From: RUG100 sp034927505
GTDB taxonomy: Bacteria; Bacillota; Clostridia; Peptostreptococcales; Anaerovoracaceae
DNA length: 64,000 nucleotides
Reading direction: 5' to 3'
Assembly: GCA_034927505.1 (NCBI GenBank)
Contig: JAYFPY010000008.1
Location: forward strand, 1-64,000
Both the position numbers and the translations under genes were made by a program. The notes under the pieces are model-generated. The model saw nothing but the letters and a program-made list of their open reading frames with translations. It ran no database searches and was not told the origin of the DNA. Positions 26,434 to 33,851 of this stretch are shown here, in pieces. Every line of letters starts with the position of its first letter. Positions within the stretch are counted from its first letter, which is position 1.

Positions 26434-27315
26434 TTATTTGTCTTTATATCCAAAATTGGAGAGCATGAAATCCGAGTCTCTCCAGTTTTCTTTTACCTTG
26501 ACCCACAGTCTGAGATAAACTTTGGTCCCGGTAAGGCGCTGGATCTCTTCTCTGGCGCTCTTTCCTACGCCCTTCAGCTTTCTTCCGTTCTTCCCTATTA
26601 TTATGCCTTTATGTGAGCGTCGTTCGCAGTATATGACCGCACCTATCCTGGTGATGTCCGGCTCTTCTTCGTAGCTTTCTATTTCGACTGCCACTCCGTG
26701 AGGCACTTCCTCATCCAGATACATCAGCAGCTTTTCCCTTATTATCTCGCTGACGATGAACCTCTCCGGATGATCTGTGATCATGTCCGGCGGAAAGTAA
26801 GCCGGTCCTTCATCCAGTTTGTTTTTCAAAGCTGTAATGATATCGCTGATGTTTTTCCCTTTCAGCGCCGATATTCCGAATATGCCGTCAAATATTCCCA
26901 GTTTGCTGTATTCCTCGAATATCTCCCGGTATTTCTCCGGGCCCAGCTTGTCGATCTTGTTGATGACAAGATATTTCGGCGTGTCGACATTCGCAAGCCT
27001 ATCCACTATGAATCTGTCTCCCGGGCCGGCATCCAGCCGGTCATCGGTCAGAAACAGGATAACGTCTACATCATCAAAAACCGAGAAAGCTGTTTCCGTC
27101 ATGTATTCTCCCAGTTTGTTTCTCGGTTTATGTATGCCCGGAGTATCCAGGAACACCATCTGAGAATCATCGTCGGTATATATCCCCCGGATACGGTTCC
27201 GCGTCGTCTGCGGCTTGTCGGTAGTTATCGCTATTTTTTCTCCAAGGATGGCGTTGAGCAAAGTGGACTTCCCCACGTTAGGCCTTCCTGTTATGCTTAT
27301 GAATCCGCTTTTCAA
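26434..27315 (-). CDS. era: GTPase Era
   Basis: Era is an essential GTPase that binds the 3' end of 16S rRNA during 30S subunit maturation. The G domain has GRPNVGKST (G1), DTPGIH (G3) and NKID (G4). The C-terminal KH domain has GIIIGKNGRKLKGVG. I place the start at the TTG at 27315, giving 293 residues beginning with LKSGFISITGRPN, because AAAGGA lies eight bases upstream and family members begin a few residues before the P-loop. A longer frame from 27354 adds 13 non-conserved residues. The TTG overlaps the TGA of cdd (TTGA), so the two are probably translationally coupled. Confidence 0.94.
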   Translation of the reverse strand: MKSGFISITGRPNVGKSTLLNAILGEKIAITTDKPQTTRNRIRGIYTDDDSQMVFLDTPGIHKPRNKLGEYMTETAFSVFDDVDVILFLTDDRLDAGPGDRFIVDRLANVDTPKYLVINKIDKLGPEKYREIFEEYSKLGIFDGIFGISALKGKNISDIITALKNKLDEGPAYFPPDMITDHPERFIVSEIIREKLLMYLDEEVPHGVAVEIESYEEEPDITRIGAVIYCERRSHKGIIIGKNGRKLKGVGKSAREEIQRLTGTKVYLRLWVKVKENWRDSDFMLSNFGYKDK

Positions 27316-27686
27316 AGTACAAATCCTTTCGGTAATAATTCTGACAGCTCGCACACTTCCAGATGTTCTTCATCATCTCCGGTTATTATCTTTAGATCCG
27401 GGCCAAATTCATACATGAACTGGCGGCATATTCCGCAGGGCCATGATGTTCCTTCGGAACTGCATATAGCTATGGCTTCGAATTCCGATTCGCCTTCACT
27501 TATAGCTTTGCAGAATGCCGCTCTTTCAGCGCATATAGTCGCACCGAAGGAAGCATTTTCCACATTCACTCCTGTATACATGGTCCCGTCTGTCGTCAGG
27601 AGAGCCGCTCCCACTTTGAATCCCGAATATGGCGCATGGGCATGTTTTTTCACTGCCTGTGCCTGTAAAAACAATTCTCTGTACAT
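27312..27686 (-). CDS. cdd: Cytidine deaminase
   Basis: The enzyme deaminates cytidine and deoxycytidine to uridines in pyrimidine salvage. The 124-residue length fits the small homotetrameric type. The zinc site is CAERAAF (Cys and catalytic Glu) and PCGICRQF (two further Cys). Substrate-binding segments FKVGAALLT and NVENASFGATICAER are also present. It lies nine bases after ybeY and overlaps the era start by a TTGA, in the common ybeY-cdd-era order; a diacylglycerol kinase gene often found between ybeY and cdd is absent. Confidence 0.95.
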   Translation of the reverse strand: MYRELFLQAQAVKKHAHAPYSGFKVGAALLTTDGTMYTGVNVENASFGATICAERAAFCKAISEGESEFEAIAICSSEGTSWPCGICRQFMYEFGPDLKIITGDDEEHLEVCELSELLPKGFVL

Positions 27687-27694
27687 ATTGCTGC

Positions 27695-28147
27695 CTACCT
27701 TTCCAGGCCGATCTCGGCCATTATTTCTTCTTCGGCCTTTCTCATTTCGGCCTTTTCTTTTTCATCCATGTGATCATATCCCAGAAGATGGAACATGCTG
27801 TGCACGAACAGATATACAAGCTCCCGCTCCACTGAGTGTCCGTAGTCGTCTGCCTGCAGCAGAGCCTGTTCAGTGCATATTACCACGTCGCCTATAGTCG
27901 TTTTTTTATCTGAAGGGATCTCATTTCGGCTTCCGAATTGAGGAAAAGACAAAACATCAGTTGTTTTGTCCGTATCCCTGTACATTTTATTCAATTCACG
28001 TATTTCTTCCATGTCAACGAAAGTCACGCTTACTTCGATATTTTCAGCAGGCACGCCTTCCCTCGCAAGAGCCATATCAGCTGCCTGCTTCATATGTCCC
28101 ATTACCTTTTCAGACGGTCGGGCTGTCTCTCCGATCATTAACTCCAT
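27695..28147 (-). CDS. ybeY: Endoribonuclease YbeY
   Basis: YbeY is a metal-dependent endoribonuclease involved in 16S rRNA 3' processing and ribosome quality control. The 150-residue protein carries HSMFHLLGYDHM, the H-x3-H-x5-H zinc site, and the DVLSFPQF segment. Its 5' end overlaps the 3' end of phoH by 10 bases, so translation is coupled. The phoH-ybeY pairing is near-universal in bacteria. Confidence 0.95.
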   Translation of the reverse strand: MELMIGETARPSEKVMGHMKQAADMALAREGVPAENIEVSVTFVDMEEIRELNKMYRDTDKTTDVLSFPQFGSRNEIPSDKKTTIGDVVICTEQALLQADDYGHSVERELVYLFVHSMFHLLGYDHMDEKEKAEMRKAEEEIMAEIGLER

Positions 28148-29112
28148 TCGTCTTCTCCCGGGTTATCTCTGTAATATCTGTCATATGCTCCGATTATTTT
28201 CTTTACCAGCTGGTGTCTTACCACATCCACATCCTTCAGAAAACAAAAGTCTATGTCCTTTACACTCTCAAGGATCCTTGCGGCTTCCACAAGTCCGGAT
28301 CTCTTGCCTCTCGGCAGGTCGATCTGAGTTATGTCTCCTGTCACCACCATCCTTGAACCGAATCCCATCCTTGTCAGGAACATTTTCATCTGTTCCTTTG
28401 TGGTGTTCTGGGCTTCATCAAGTATTATGAATGAATTGTCAAGAGTCCTCCCCCTCATATATGCAAGAGGAACGATCTCTATGACTTCTTTTTCTTTCAG
28501 TCTCATGGCGCTTTCCCTGCCCAGCACGTCATAAAGCGCATCATAGAGAGGCCGCAGATACGGGTCCACTTTTTCCTGCAGGTCTCCCGGCAGGAACCCC
28601 AGCCTTTCTCCCGCCTCAACGGCAGGCCTTGCCAGTATTATCTTCTGGACTTCTTTTTTCTTGTATGCGCTGATCGCCATGGCAACGGCGATATATGTTT
28701 TTCCTGTGCCGGCAGGTCCTATTCCGAATACGATCTCTTTGTTACGTATGGAGTTGACATATGATTTCTGTCCTATGGTCTTCGGCCTCAGCGGTTTGCC
28801 CAGGTGGGTATAACAGATCACATCCTTGTCGATATTGCTGTCCTTATATGACATGCCCTTGTCAATGAGTGTGATAACATAATTCACCTTCTGACTGTCC
28901 AGATTCTCTCCCGCTTCGATCACAGCAATCATTTCATTGATTATCTTTTCTGCCTTTGCAGTATCGCTGCCCTTTATGACCAATTCATTGTCCCTCTGGA
29001 TTATGTCAATATCCAGAGCATCCTTCAGCAATTTCAGATTACTGTCCATGTTCCCGAACAGTTCGCTTCTGTCCAGTCCTTCATGCAGTCTTATTTTTAT
29101 AATATTTTCCAA
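28138..29112 (-). CDS. phoH: PhoH-like protein (YbeZ)
   Basis: This 324-residue P-loop ATPase of the PhoH family is thought to act in RNA metabolism with YbeY. It has an N-terminal KH-like part (residues 1-85), the P-loop GPAGTGKTYIAVAMA, RPAVEAGERLGFLPGD, Walker B ILDEAQNTT and the helicase-like motif VVTGDITQIDLP. It is the first gene of the block that runs to ppdK. A terminator hairpin 30 bases upstream separates it from yqeY, so a promoter should lie between 29113 and 29143, although no clear one is seen. Confidence 0.94.
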   Translation of the reverse strand: MENIIKIRLHEGLDRSELFGNMDSNLKLLKDALDIDIIQRDNELVIKGSDTAKAEKIINEMIAVIEAGENLDSQKVNYVITLIDKGMSYKDSNIDKDVICYTHLGKPLRPKTIGQKSYVNSIRNKEIVFGIGPAGTGKTYIAVAMAISAYKKKEVQKIILARPAVEAGERLGFLPGDLQEKVDPYLRPLYDALYDVLGRESAMRLKEKEVIEIVPLAYMRGRTLDNSFIILDEAQNTTKEQMKMFLTRMGFGSRMVVTGDITQIDLPRGKRSGLVEAARILESVKDIDFCFLKDVDVVRHQLVKKIIGAYDRYYRDNPGEDEWS

Positions 29113-29143
29113 TATACGCCTTCCGTAAAATATTCAATACAGA

Positions 29144-29168
29144 AATGACCCGATAAAACCGGGCCATT
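29144..29168 (-). terminator. Terminator after yqeY
   Basis: AATGGCCCG pairs with CGGGTCATT (one G-U) around a short AT-rich loop on the minus strand, followed by TTCTGTATT. It lies 12 bases after the yqeY stop. Confidence 0.65.
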
Positions 29169-29179
29169 TGATTTTGAAA

Positions 29180-29626
29180 TTATGACAGGAAATTCTCTAT
29201 TATCTGTCTGACCGTGTTCCCGTCAGCCAGGCCTTTGACCTTCGGCATCACCGCTCCCATGAGTTTTCCCATGTTCTGCTTTCCGCCTTCGATCCCCAGC
29301 TCTGCTGCAGTTTCAGTCACAACAGTTTTGATCTTTTCCTCGCTCATCTGCTCCGGTAAATATTCCGTGAGCACTTCTATTTCTGCTTTGTAGTCATCTG
29401 CCAGATCGGTCCGCCCTGCTGCTTCGAATTCGCCCAGTGCGTCTTTTCTCATCTTGACCTGCTTTGCGAGTATTGGAATGATATCTTCATCCTTCAACTC
29501 GATCTTCTGGTCTATTTCGATCTGCTTTATAGCTGCCCTTGCAAAACTGATAGTGTTTTTTCTGACATCATCATGAGCCTTCATAGCCTCTTTGAAGTCA
29601 TTCATCAGTTGTTCTTTTAAGGTCAA
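29180..29626 (-). CDS. yqeY: GatB/YqeY domain protein
   Basis: This 148-residue protein matches the stand-alone YqeY family, which resembles the tail domain of the tRNA amidotransferase subunit GatB and may bind tRNA or assist amidation. It shows FKEAMKAHDDVRKNTISFARAAIKQIEID at the N-terminus and MGKLMGAVMPKVKGLADGNTVRQIIENFL at the C-terminus. It follows rpsU by 23 bases, the usual rpsU-yqeY order in Firmicutes. Confidence 0.93.
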   Translation of the reverse strand: MTLKEQLMNDFKEAMKAHDDVRKNTISFARAAIKQIEIDQKIELKDEDIIPILAKQVKMRKDALGEFEAAGRTDLADDYKAEIEVLTEYLPEQMSEEKIKTVVTETAAELGIEGGKQNMGKLMGAVMPKVKGLADGNTVRQIIENFLS

Positions 29627-29649
29627 TTCTTACACCTCTTCTCCACAGC

Positions 29650-29832
29650 CTAGTACTTTTTGTTTGCTTTTTTCCTTGCTGCTTCAGATTTTTTCTTTTT
29701 CTTTACACTTGGTTTTTCGTAGTGCTCTCTTTTTCTCAGCTCGCTCATAACGCCGTCTCTTGCGCATGATCTCTTGAATCTCTTCAGTGCACTCTCCAAG
29801 CTTTCGTTCTCTTTTACGATTACCTGTGCCAT
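29650..29832 (-). CDS. rpsU: 30S ribosomal protein bS21
   Basis: This is a 60-residue basic protein beginning AQVIVKENESLESALKRFKRSCARDG. It matches bS21, which helps the 30S subunit pair with mRNA Shine-Dalgarno sequences. The C-terminus is Lys-rich (KKKKKSEAARKKANKK), as usual. GGAGGTGAG precedes the start. The unusually strong ribosome binding site fits the high demand for this protein. Confidence 0.97.
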   Translation of the reverse strand: MAQVIVKENESLESALKRFKRSCARDGVMSELRKREHYEKPSVKKKKKSEAARKKANKKY

Positions 29833-29891
29833 TACTCTAACTCACCTCCTGACATTATATTTATAATGCCTATAGCCGTTCTATTATACTA

Positions 29892-30233
29892 TCAACCCGG
29901 CGGCCATGTCAACTTTCTCTTGCCTAAAATATGAAAATGAAGATGTTTTACCGTCTGAAGTCCATCTTCTCCGCAGTTTATCACTACTCTATATCCATTG
30001 TCCATACCCAGCGCAGCAGTAACATCCTTGATCTTGCCCATCATATAAGCCATAAGTTCGCTGTCTTCGGGTCCGATCTCGTCAGTGCTGGCTATATGTT
30101 TCTTCGGTATCATCAGGACATGGACAGGTGCCTGGGGATCCGCGTCATGGAAAACCATTATCCTGTCATCCTCATAAGCCACCTTTGCCGGGATCTCTCC
30201 CGCCGCTATTTTACAGAAAATGCAGTCGCTCAT
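29892..30233 (-). CDS. HIT-family nucleotide hydrolase (HinT-like)
   Basis: The 113-residue protein is a histidine-triad phosphoramidase/nucleotide hydrolase. It starts with CIFCKIAAGEIPAKVAYED, contains PVHVLMIPKKHI, and ends with the His triad HLHFHILG. HinT-type enzymes hydrolyse adenosine phosphoramidates and aminoacyl adenylates. It heads a small operon with rpsU and yqeY, 59 bases before rpsU. GGAGGCGAGACTG precedes the ATG. Confidence 0.93.
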   Translation of the reverse strand: MSDCIFCKIAAGEIPAKVAYEDDRIMVFHDADPQAPVHVLMIPKKHIASTDEIGPEDSELMAYMMGKIKDVTAALGMDNGYRVVINCGEDGLQTVKHLHFHILGKRKLTWPPG

Positions 30234-30315
30234 CAGTCTCGCCTCCTTTGTTCATTCTCTTATTATATTTTAACATTCTTTACGCATGAAAGGCAAGGAT
30301 GAAATCCTATATCAA

Positions 30316-30352
30316 CGAAAACAGACAAAGCATGATGCCCTGCCTGTTTTCA
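30316..30352 (-). terminator. Possible terminator after the first APC permease
   Basis: GAAAACAGGCA pairs with TGTCTGTTTTC (one G-U) on the minus strand with a 13-base loop, followed by GTTGATAT. It is a long hairpin without a strong U tract, hence moderate confidence. Confidence 0.45.
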
Positions 30353-30404
30353 ACGTTATACACTTTTATCATTTTAGAATCTGCATATGCAGAAAATAAA
30401 CGGA

Positions 30405-31847
30405 TTAGAATCTCTTGTAATCGTTTCCGAACATGAGATACTCGATCTCTTTCTTTGTTTCATGAGTATGCTTCATAGTGATCTTGTTTATGATGAAGAA
30501 GATCACGCCCAGAACTATCCAGCCTCCAACGAGACACCATTCGATGCCTGTCAGCGGTGCAGGAGATCCGAGAGGCAGATACAGATACAGGAAGAAGAAC
30601 GATACGCATACTGCCAGTACTCCGACAACAACGCCGCCTTTTACCTTGTATGGCCTCTTGAGATCCGGCTCTTTCTTCCTGAGGATCAGGAATGAAAGGG
30701 ATACCATGAAGTAAGCCACTACAGTGCCCATTGCTGCTGCATCTACGAACCATACCAGTGCGCCTTTTCCGAGGAGCGGCGACAGTGCTGTGATAAGACC
30801 TACCAGAAGAACTGCCACTACAGGCGACTTGAATTTTGGATGAACTGCTGCAAATACCTTCGGCAGCATCTTTGCTCTTCCCATTGAGAACAGCACTCTT
30901 GATGCTCCTACGATGAATCCGTTCCAGCTGGTCAGTATTCCGCACATTGCGGCTACGATCATGAATTTGCCGAATCCCGGATGTCCCATGCAGTAAGCGA
31001 ATGAATCCGCAACGCCTATGTTTCCGCTGCCTTCGACGTATCTAACATCTCCGGGAGCAGCCAGCGCGATAGCGAGGATCATCATCATGTACCAGCATGC
31101 AGCCATGACTATTGCTATGATTATTACTTTTCCTATTTTGCCCAGAGGGATATTCATTTCCTCTGCGGCCTGCGGTATTACATCGAACCCGACGAACATT
31201 GCCGGAACCATCAGTATTACTGATACCAGACCTTTTCCGCCTGTGAATACAGGTACCATATTTGAAATGTCACCCTTTACGCAGCTTCCAACAAAGAATG
31301 CCACGCCGCCGATAGCCATTGCCAGTGTTGCACATGTCTGGAACACAGCTGATGACTTGGCACCCAGCAGGTTGATTATTGTCAGTATCACTGCTCCGCC
31401 TATGGCGATTATCAGGAAAGTGACTGTGATATCGAATCCCTGTACCTGATAAAGAGCTTTGCCCTGAGGCAGCAGACCTTCAAACAGATATCCTATGGCA
31501 GTAGCCAGTGCAGGTCCTTCCCATGCAGCTACTCCGATGTAAGCCAGGGTGATCATCCATCCTGTGAACCAGGATGCATTGTATCCCATGGCTCTGTAGG
31601 AAAATACCAGTTCTCCGCCCGACAGAGGCAGTGCCGGTGTCAGTTCGGCATATGCCAGACCAACAAAGATACACATGATAGCTCCGATAGCGAATGCAAT
31701 GATAGCTCCCAGAACTCCGCCGCTTGCGACCCATTGCCCTGCCAGCATGATCCAGCCCCAGCCGATCATGGTGCCGAAGGCAAGAGCCAGGACATCCTTC
31801 ATATTGAGGGCCTTGGCAAGTTCTTGTCTTTCAACTTCTTGACTCAT
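30405..31847 (-). CDS. APC-family amino acid/polyamine permease (copy 1)
   Basis: This 480-residue transporter has about 12 membrane segments. The first (DVLALAFGTMIGWGWIMLAG) contains the conserved unwound Gly-rich substrate site of the APC superfamily, and GFDVIPQAAEEMNIPLGKIGK follows segment 6. The substrate is not known from sequence; amines, ethanolamine-like compounds or amino acids fit. It is closely similar to the permease at 32135-33583, including stretches of near-identical protein and DNA and a similar 3' untranslated segment, so the two are tandem duplicates. A sigma-54-type promoter lies about 165 bases upstream. A sigma-54-dependent regulator is encoded 2 kb away. Confidence 0.9.
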   Translation of the reverse strand: MSQEVERQELAKALNMKDVLALAFGTMIGWGWIMLAGQWVASGGVLGAIIAFAIGAIMCIFVGLAYAELTPALPLSGGELVFSYRAMGYNASWFTGWMITLAYIGVAAWEGPALATAIGYLFEGLLPQGKALYQVQGFDITVTFLIIAIGGAVILTIINLLGAKSSAVFQTCATLAMAIGGVAFFVGSCVKGDISNMVPVFTGGKGLVSVILMVPAMFVGFDVIPQAAEEMNIPLGKIGKVIIIAIVMAACWYMMMILAIALAAPGDVRYVEGSGNIGVADSFAYCMGHPGFGKFMIVAAMCGILTSWNGFIVGASRVLFSMGRAKMLPKVFAAVHPKFKSPVVAVLLVGLITALSPLLGKGALVWFVDAAAMGTVVAYFMVSLSFLILRKKEPDLKRPYKVKGGVVVGVLAVCVSFFFLYLYLPLGSPAPLTGIEWCLVGGWIVLGVIFFIINKITMKHTHETKKEIEYLMFGNDYKRF

Positions 31848-32011
31848 TTTTACACTCCTTTAGTAATAAGATAAAATTGCGTTTGGAAATATTTTTCCGG
31901 CCTATTTCAGCATTTGCCTTGAAAAGCCGTCTTCACAGCGGTAAATATGTTGTTTTTTTAACAATCTATATGGATAACATACCCTGTGGCCATTTCCTGC
32001 TTCCATTACAA

Positions 32012-32028
32012 TACAAATATCGTGCCAA
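32012..32028 (-). promoter_or_regulatory. Sigma-54-type promoter of APC permease copy 1
   Basis: On the minus strand TTGGCACGATATTTGTA fits the -24/-12 pattern TGGCAC-N5-TTGC with the correct spacing; the only mismatch is T for C in the -12 GC. The predicted start would be near 32001, leaving a leader of about 150 bases. The rest of 31848-32134 holds that AT-rich leader and the terminator of the upstream permease. Confidence 0.7.
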
Positions 32029-32043
32029 AACAGATATTTTTCC

Positions 32044-32083
32044 CCAAAAAAAGAAGAAGTCGGGCCAAAAGCCCGATTTCTCC
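32044..32083 (-). terminator. Terminator after the second APC permease
   Basis: TCGGGC and GCCCGA form a stem around TTTTG, followed on the minus strand by CTTCTTCTTTTTTT. It lies about 50 bases after the permease stop and just upstream of the next sigma-54 promoter. Confidence 0.75.
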
Positions 32084-32134
32084 AACGTTATACACTTATC
32101 ATCTTTAAATCTGCATAAACAGATGATAAAACAA

Positions 32135-33583
32135 TTAGAATCTCTTGTAGTCGTCTCCGAACATCTGATATTCCACAAATTTTCTTCCTTCTTCGGATTT
32201 GTGGTCTACTGTCCTGTTGTTCACGAGCCAGAGTATTACTCCAAGTATCAGCCATCCGCCTACGATTCCCCACTCTATGAGTGACAGCGGTGCCGGCGAT
32301 CCGAGAGGCAGGTACAGATACAGGAAGAAGAACGATACGCACACCGCCAGTATGCCGACAACAACGCCGCCCTTTACCTTGTAAGGTCTGTCCAGTTCCG
32401 GCTCCTTCTTTCTCAGGATCAGGAAGGACAGTGATACCATGAAGTATGCAGTTACAGTACCCATTGCCGCCGCGTCTACGAACCATACCAGCGCGCCTTT
32501 TCCAAGCAGTGGTGAAAGGATGCATATTACAGCTACCAGAACGATGGCAGCCTGAGGTGACTTATGTTTTTCATTCATCTGCGAGAATACTCTCGGCAGC
32601 ATCTTTGCTCTGCCCATTGAGAACAGTACTCTTGATGCGCCGATGAAGAATCCGTTCCAGCTGGTCAGTATCCCGCACATTGCAGCTACGATCATGATCT
32701 TGCCGAAGACCACGCTGTGCATGCAGTAAGCGAAGGCTTCCGCTACTCCGATCTTGCCTGCGTCGTTAGGGTCATATCTTACATCCCCCGGTGCTGCGAT
32801 AGCTACGGAGAATACCATCAGCATATACCAGCATGCAGCCAGTACTATTGCTACTATGATTATCTTGCCGATCTTGTTCAGCGGGATGTTCATTTCCTCC
32901 GCCGCCTGCGGTATTACATCGAACCCGACGAACATTGCCGGTACCATCAGTATTACTGCAACCAGTCCTTTTGCTCCTGTGAATACAGGTACCATGTTGG
33001 ACACATCGCCCTTGACAGAACCGCATACCAGGAATGCCACGCCGCCGATGGCCATTGCTACAGTTGCAACAGTCTGGAAAACAGCAGCAGTCTTAGCTCC
33101 CATGATATTGATGATCATCAGTATCACAGCGCCGCCGATGGCTATGATCAGGAACGTCAGCTGTACCGGCGTACCTTCAATAGTCCAAAGGGTCGGACCT
33201 GTTGGCAGCAGCGGCGAGAACAGATAACCGATAGCCGTAGCCAGTGCAGGACCTTCCCATGCAGCTACGCCTATATAAGCCAGTGTTATCATCCAGCCTG
33301 TGAACCAGGATGCATTGTATCCCATGGCTCTGTAGGAAAATACCAGCTCTCCTCCTGACAACGGCAGTGCCGGCGTCAGCTCCGCATATGCAAGCCCTAC
33401 GAACATACACATTATTGCGCCCAGTGCGAATGCTATCAAAGCACCTGCAACTCCGCCGCTGGCTACCCAGTTTCCGGCCAGCATGATCCAGCCCCAGCCG
33501 ATCATGGTACCGAATGCGAGAGCGAGTACGTCGCCAAAATTCATTTCTCTGGCTAGTTCTTTTCTTTCAGTATTTTGACTCAT
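32135..33583 (-). CDS. APC-family amino acid/polyamine permease (copy 2)
   Basis: This 482-residue transporter is a close paralogue of the neighbouring permease: the same 12-segment layout, FGDVLALAFGTMIGWGWIM in segment 1, and GFDVIPQAAEEMNIPLNKIGK after segment 6. Differences concentrate in the loop near residues 125-140 and the last 30 residues. I place the start at the ATG at 33583, preceded by AAGGAGGGTAAA; a TTG six codons upstream is less likely. A sigma-54-type promoter is about 190 bases upstream, with a 9-bp inverted repeat inside the leader. Two paralogues with matching promoters suggest related substrates under one regulator. Confidence 0.9.
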   Translation of the reverse strand: MSQNTERKELAREMNFGDVLALAFGTMIGWGWIMLAGNWVASGGVAGALIAFALGAIMCMFVGLAYAELTPALPLSGGELVFSYRAMGYNASWFTGWMITLAYIGVAAWEGPALATAIGYLFSPLLPTGPTLWTIEGTPVQLTFLIIAIGGAVILMIINIMGAKTAAVFQTVATVAMAIGGVAFLVCGSVKGDVSNMVPVFTGAKGLVAVILMVPAMFVGFDVIPQAAEEMNIPLNKIGKIIIVAIVLAACWYMLMVFSVAIAAPGDVRYDPNDAGKIGVAEAFAYCMHSVVFGKIMIVAAMCGILTSWNGFFIGASRVLFSMGRAKMLPRVFSQMNEKHKSPQAAIVLVAVICILSPLLGKGALVWFVDAAAMGTVTAYFMVSLSFLILRKKEPELDRPYKVKGGVVVGILAVCVSFFFLYLYLPLGSPAPLSLIEWGIVGGWLILGVILWLVNNRTVDHKSEEGRKFVEYQMFGDDYKRF

Positions 33584-33709
33584 TTTACCCTCCTTAATCA
33601 ATTAAATAAGATAAATAAAAATATGAAATAAGTGAATTCGGAAACATTTTTCTTCCTTTTCGGAAATTTCTTTCCGAAAGTCTAAAGGGTTATCGACTTG
33701 TACATGGCT

Positions 33710-33729
33710 CTATATCAACATTGATATAG
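33710..33729. repeat. Perfect inverted repeat in the permease copy 2 leader
   Basis: CTATATCAA and TTGATATAG are perfect 9-bp arms separated by CA. It lies between the sigma-54 promoter and the permease start, with no U tract, so a protein-binding operator is more likely than a terminator. Confidence 0.55.
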
Positions 33730-33769
33730 TACAACCCGCTTTGTTCCCCTTGTTTCCGATATTATATAG

Positions 33770-33786
33770 TACATATATCATGCCAA
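33770..33786 (-). promoter_or_regulatory. Sigma-54-type promoter of APC permease copy 2
   Basis: On the minus strand TTGGCATGATATATGTA has the -24/-12 layout and differs from the copy 1 promoter at only two of 17 positions. The -12 is weak (ATGT), but conservation between the two paralogues supports it. The predicted leader is about 175 bases. Confidence 0.6.
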
Positions 33787-33811
33787 CTTTGACAATTTTC
33801 ACACTTTTCAC

Positions 33812-33845
33812 AAAAAAAATACGCTGCTCCTTTTCAGGAACAGCG
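33812..33845 (-). terminator. Terminator after the sigma-54 response regulator gene
   Basis: CGCTGTTCC pairs with GGAGCAGCG (one G-U) on the minus strand around GAAAA, followed by a run of T residues. It begins within 10 bases of the stop codon. Confidence 0.8.
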
Positions 33846-33851
33846 TACGCC

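Noticed and set aside
26698..27897. Plus-strand open frame of 399 codons antisense to era, cdd and ybeY
   Set aside because: It runs opposite three intact conserved genes, has low-complexity composition and no ribosome binding site or family motif.
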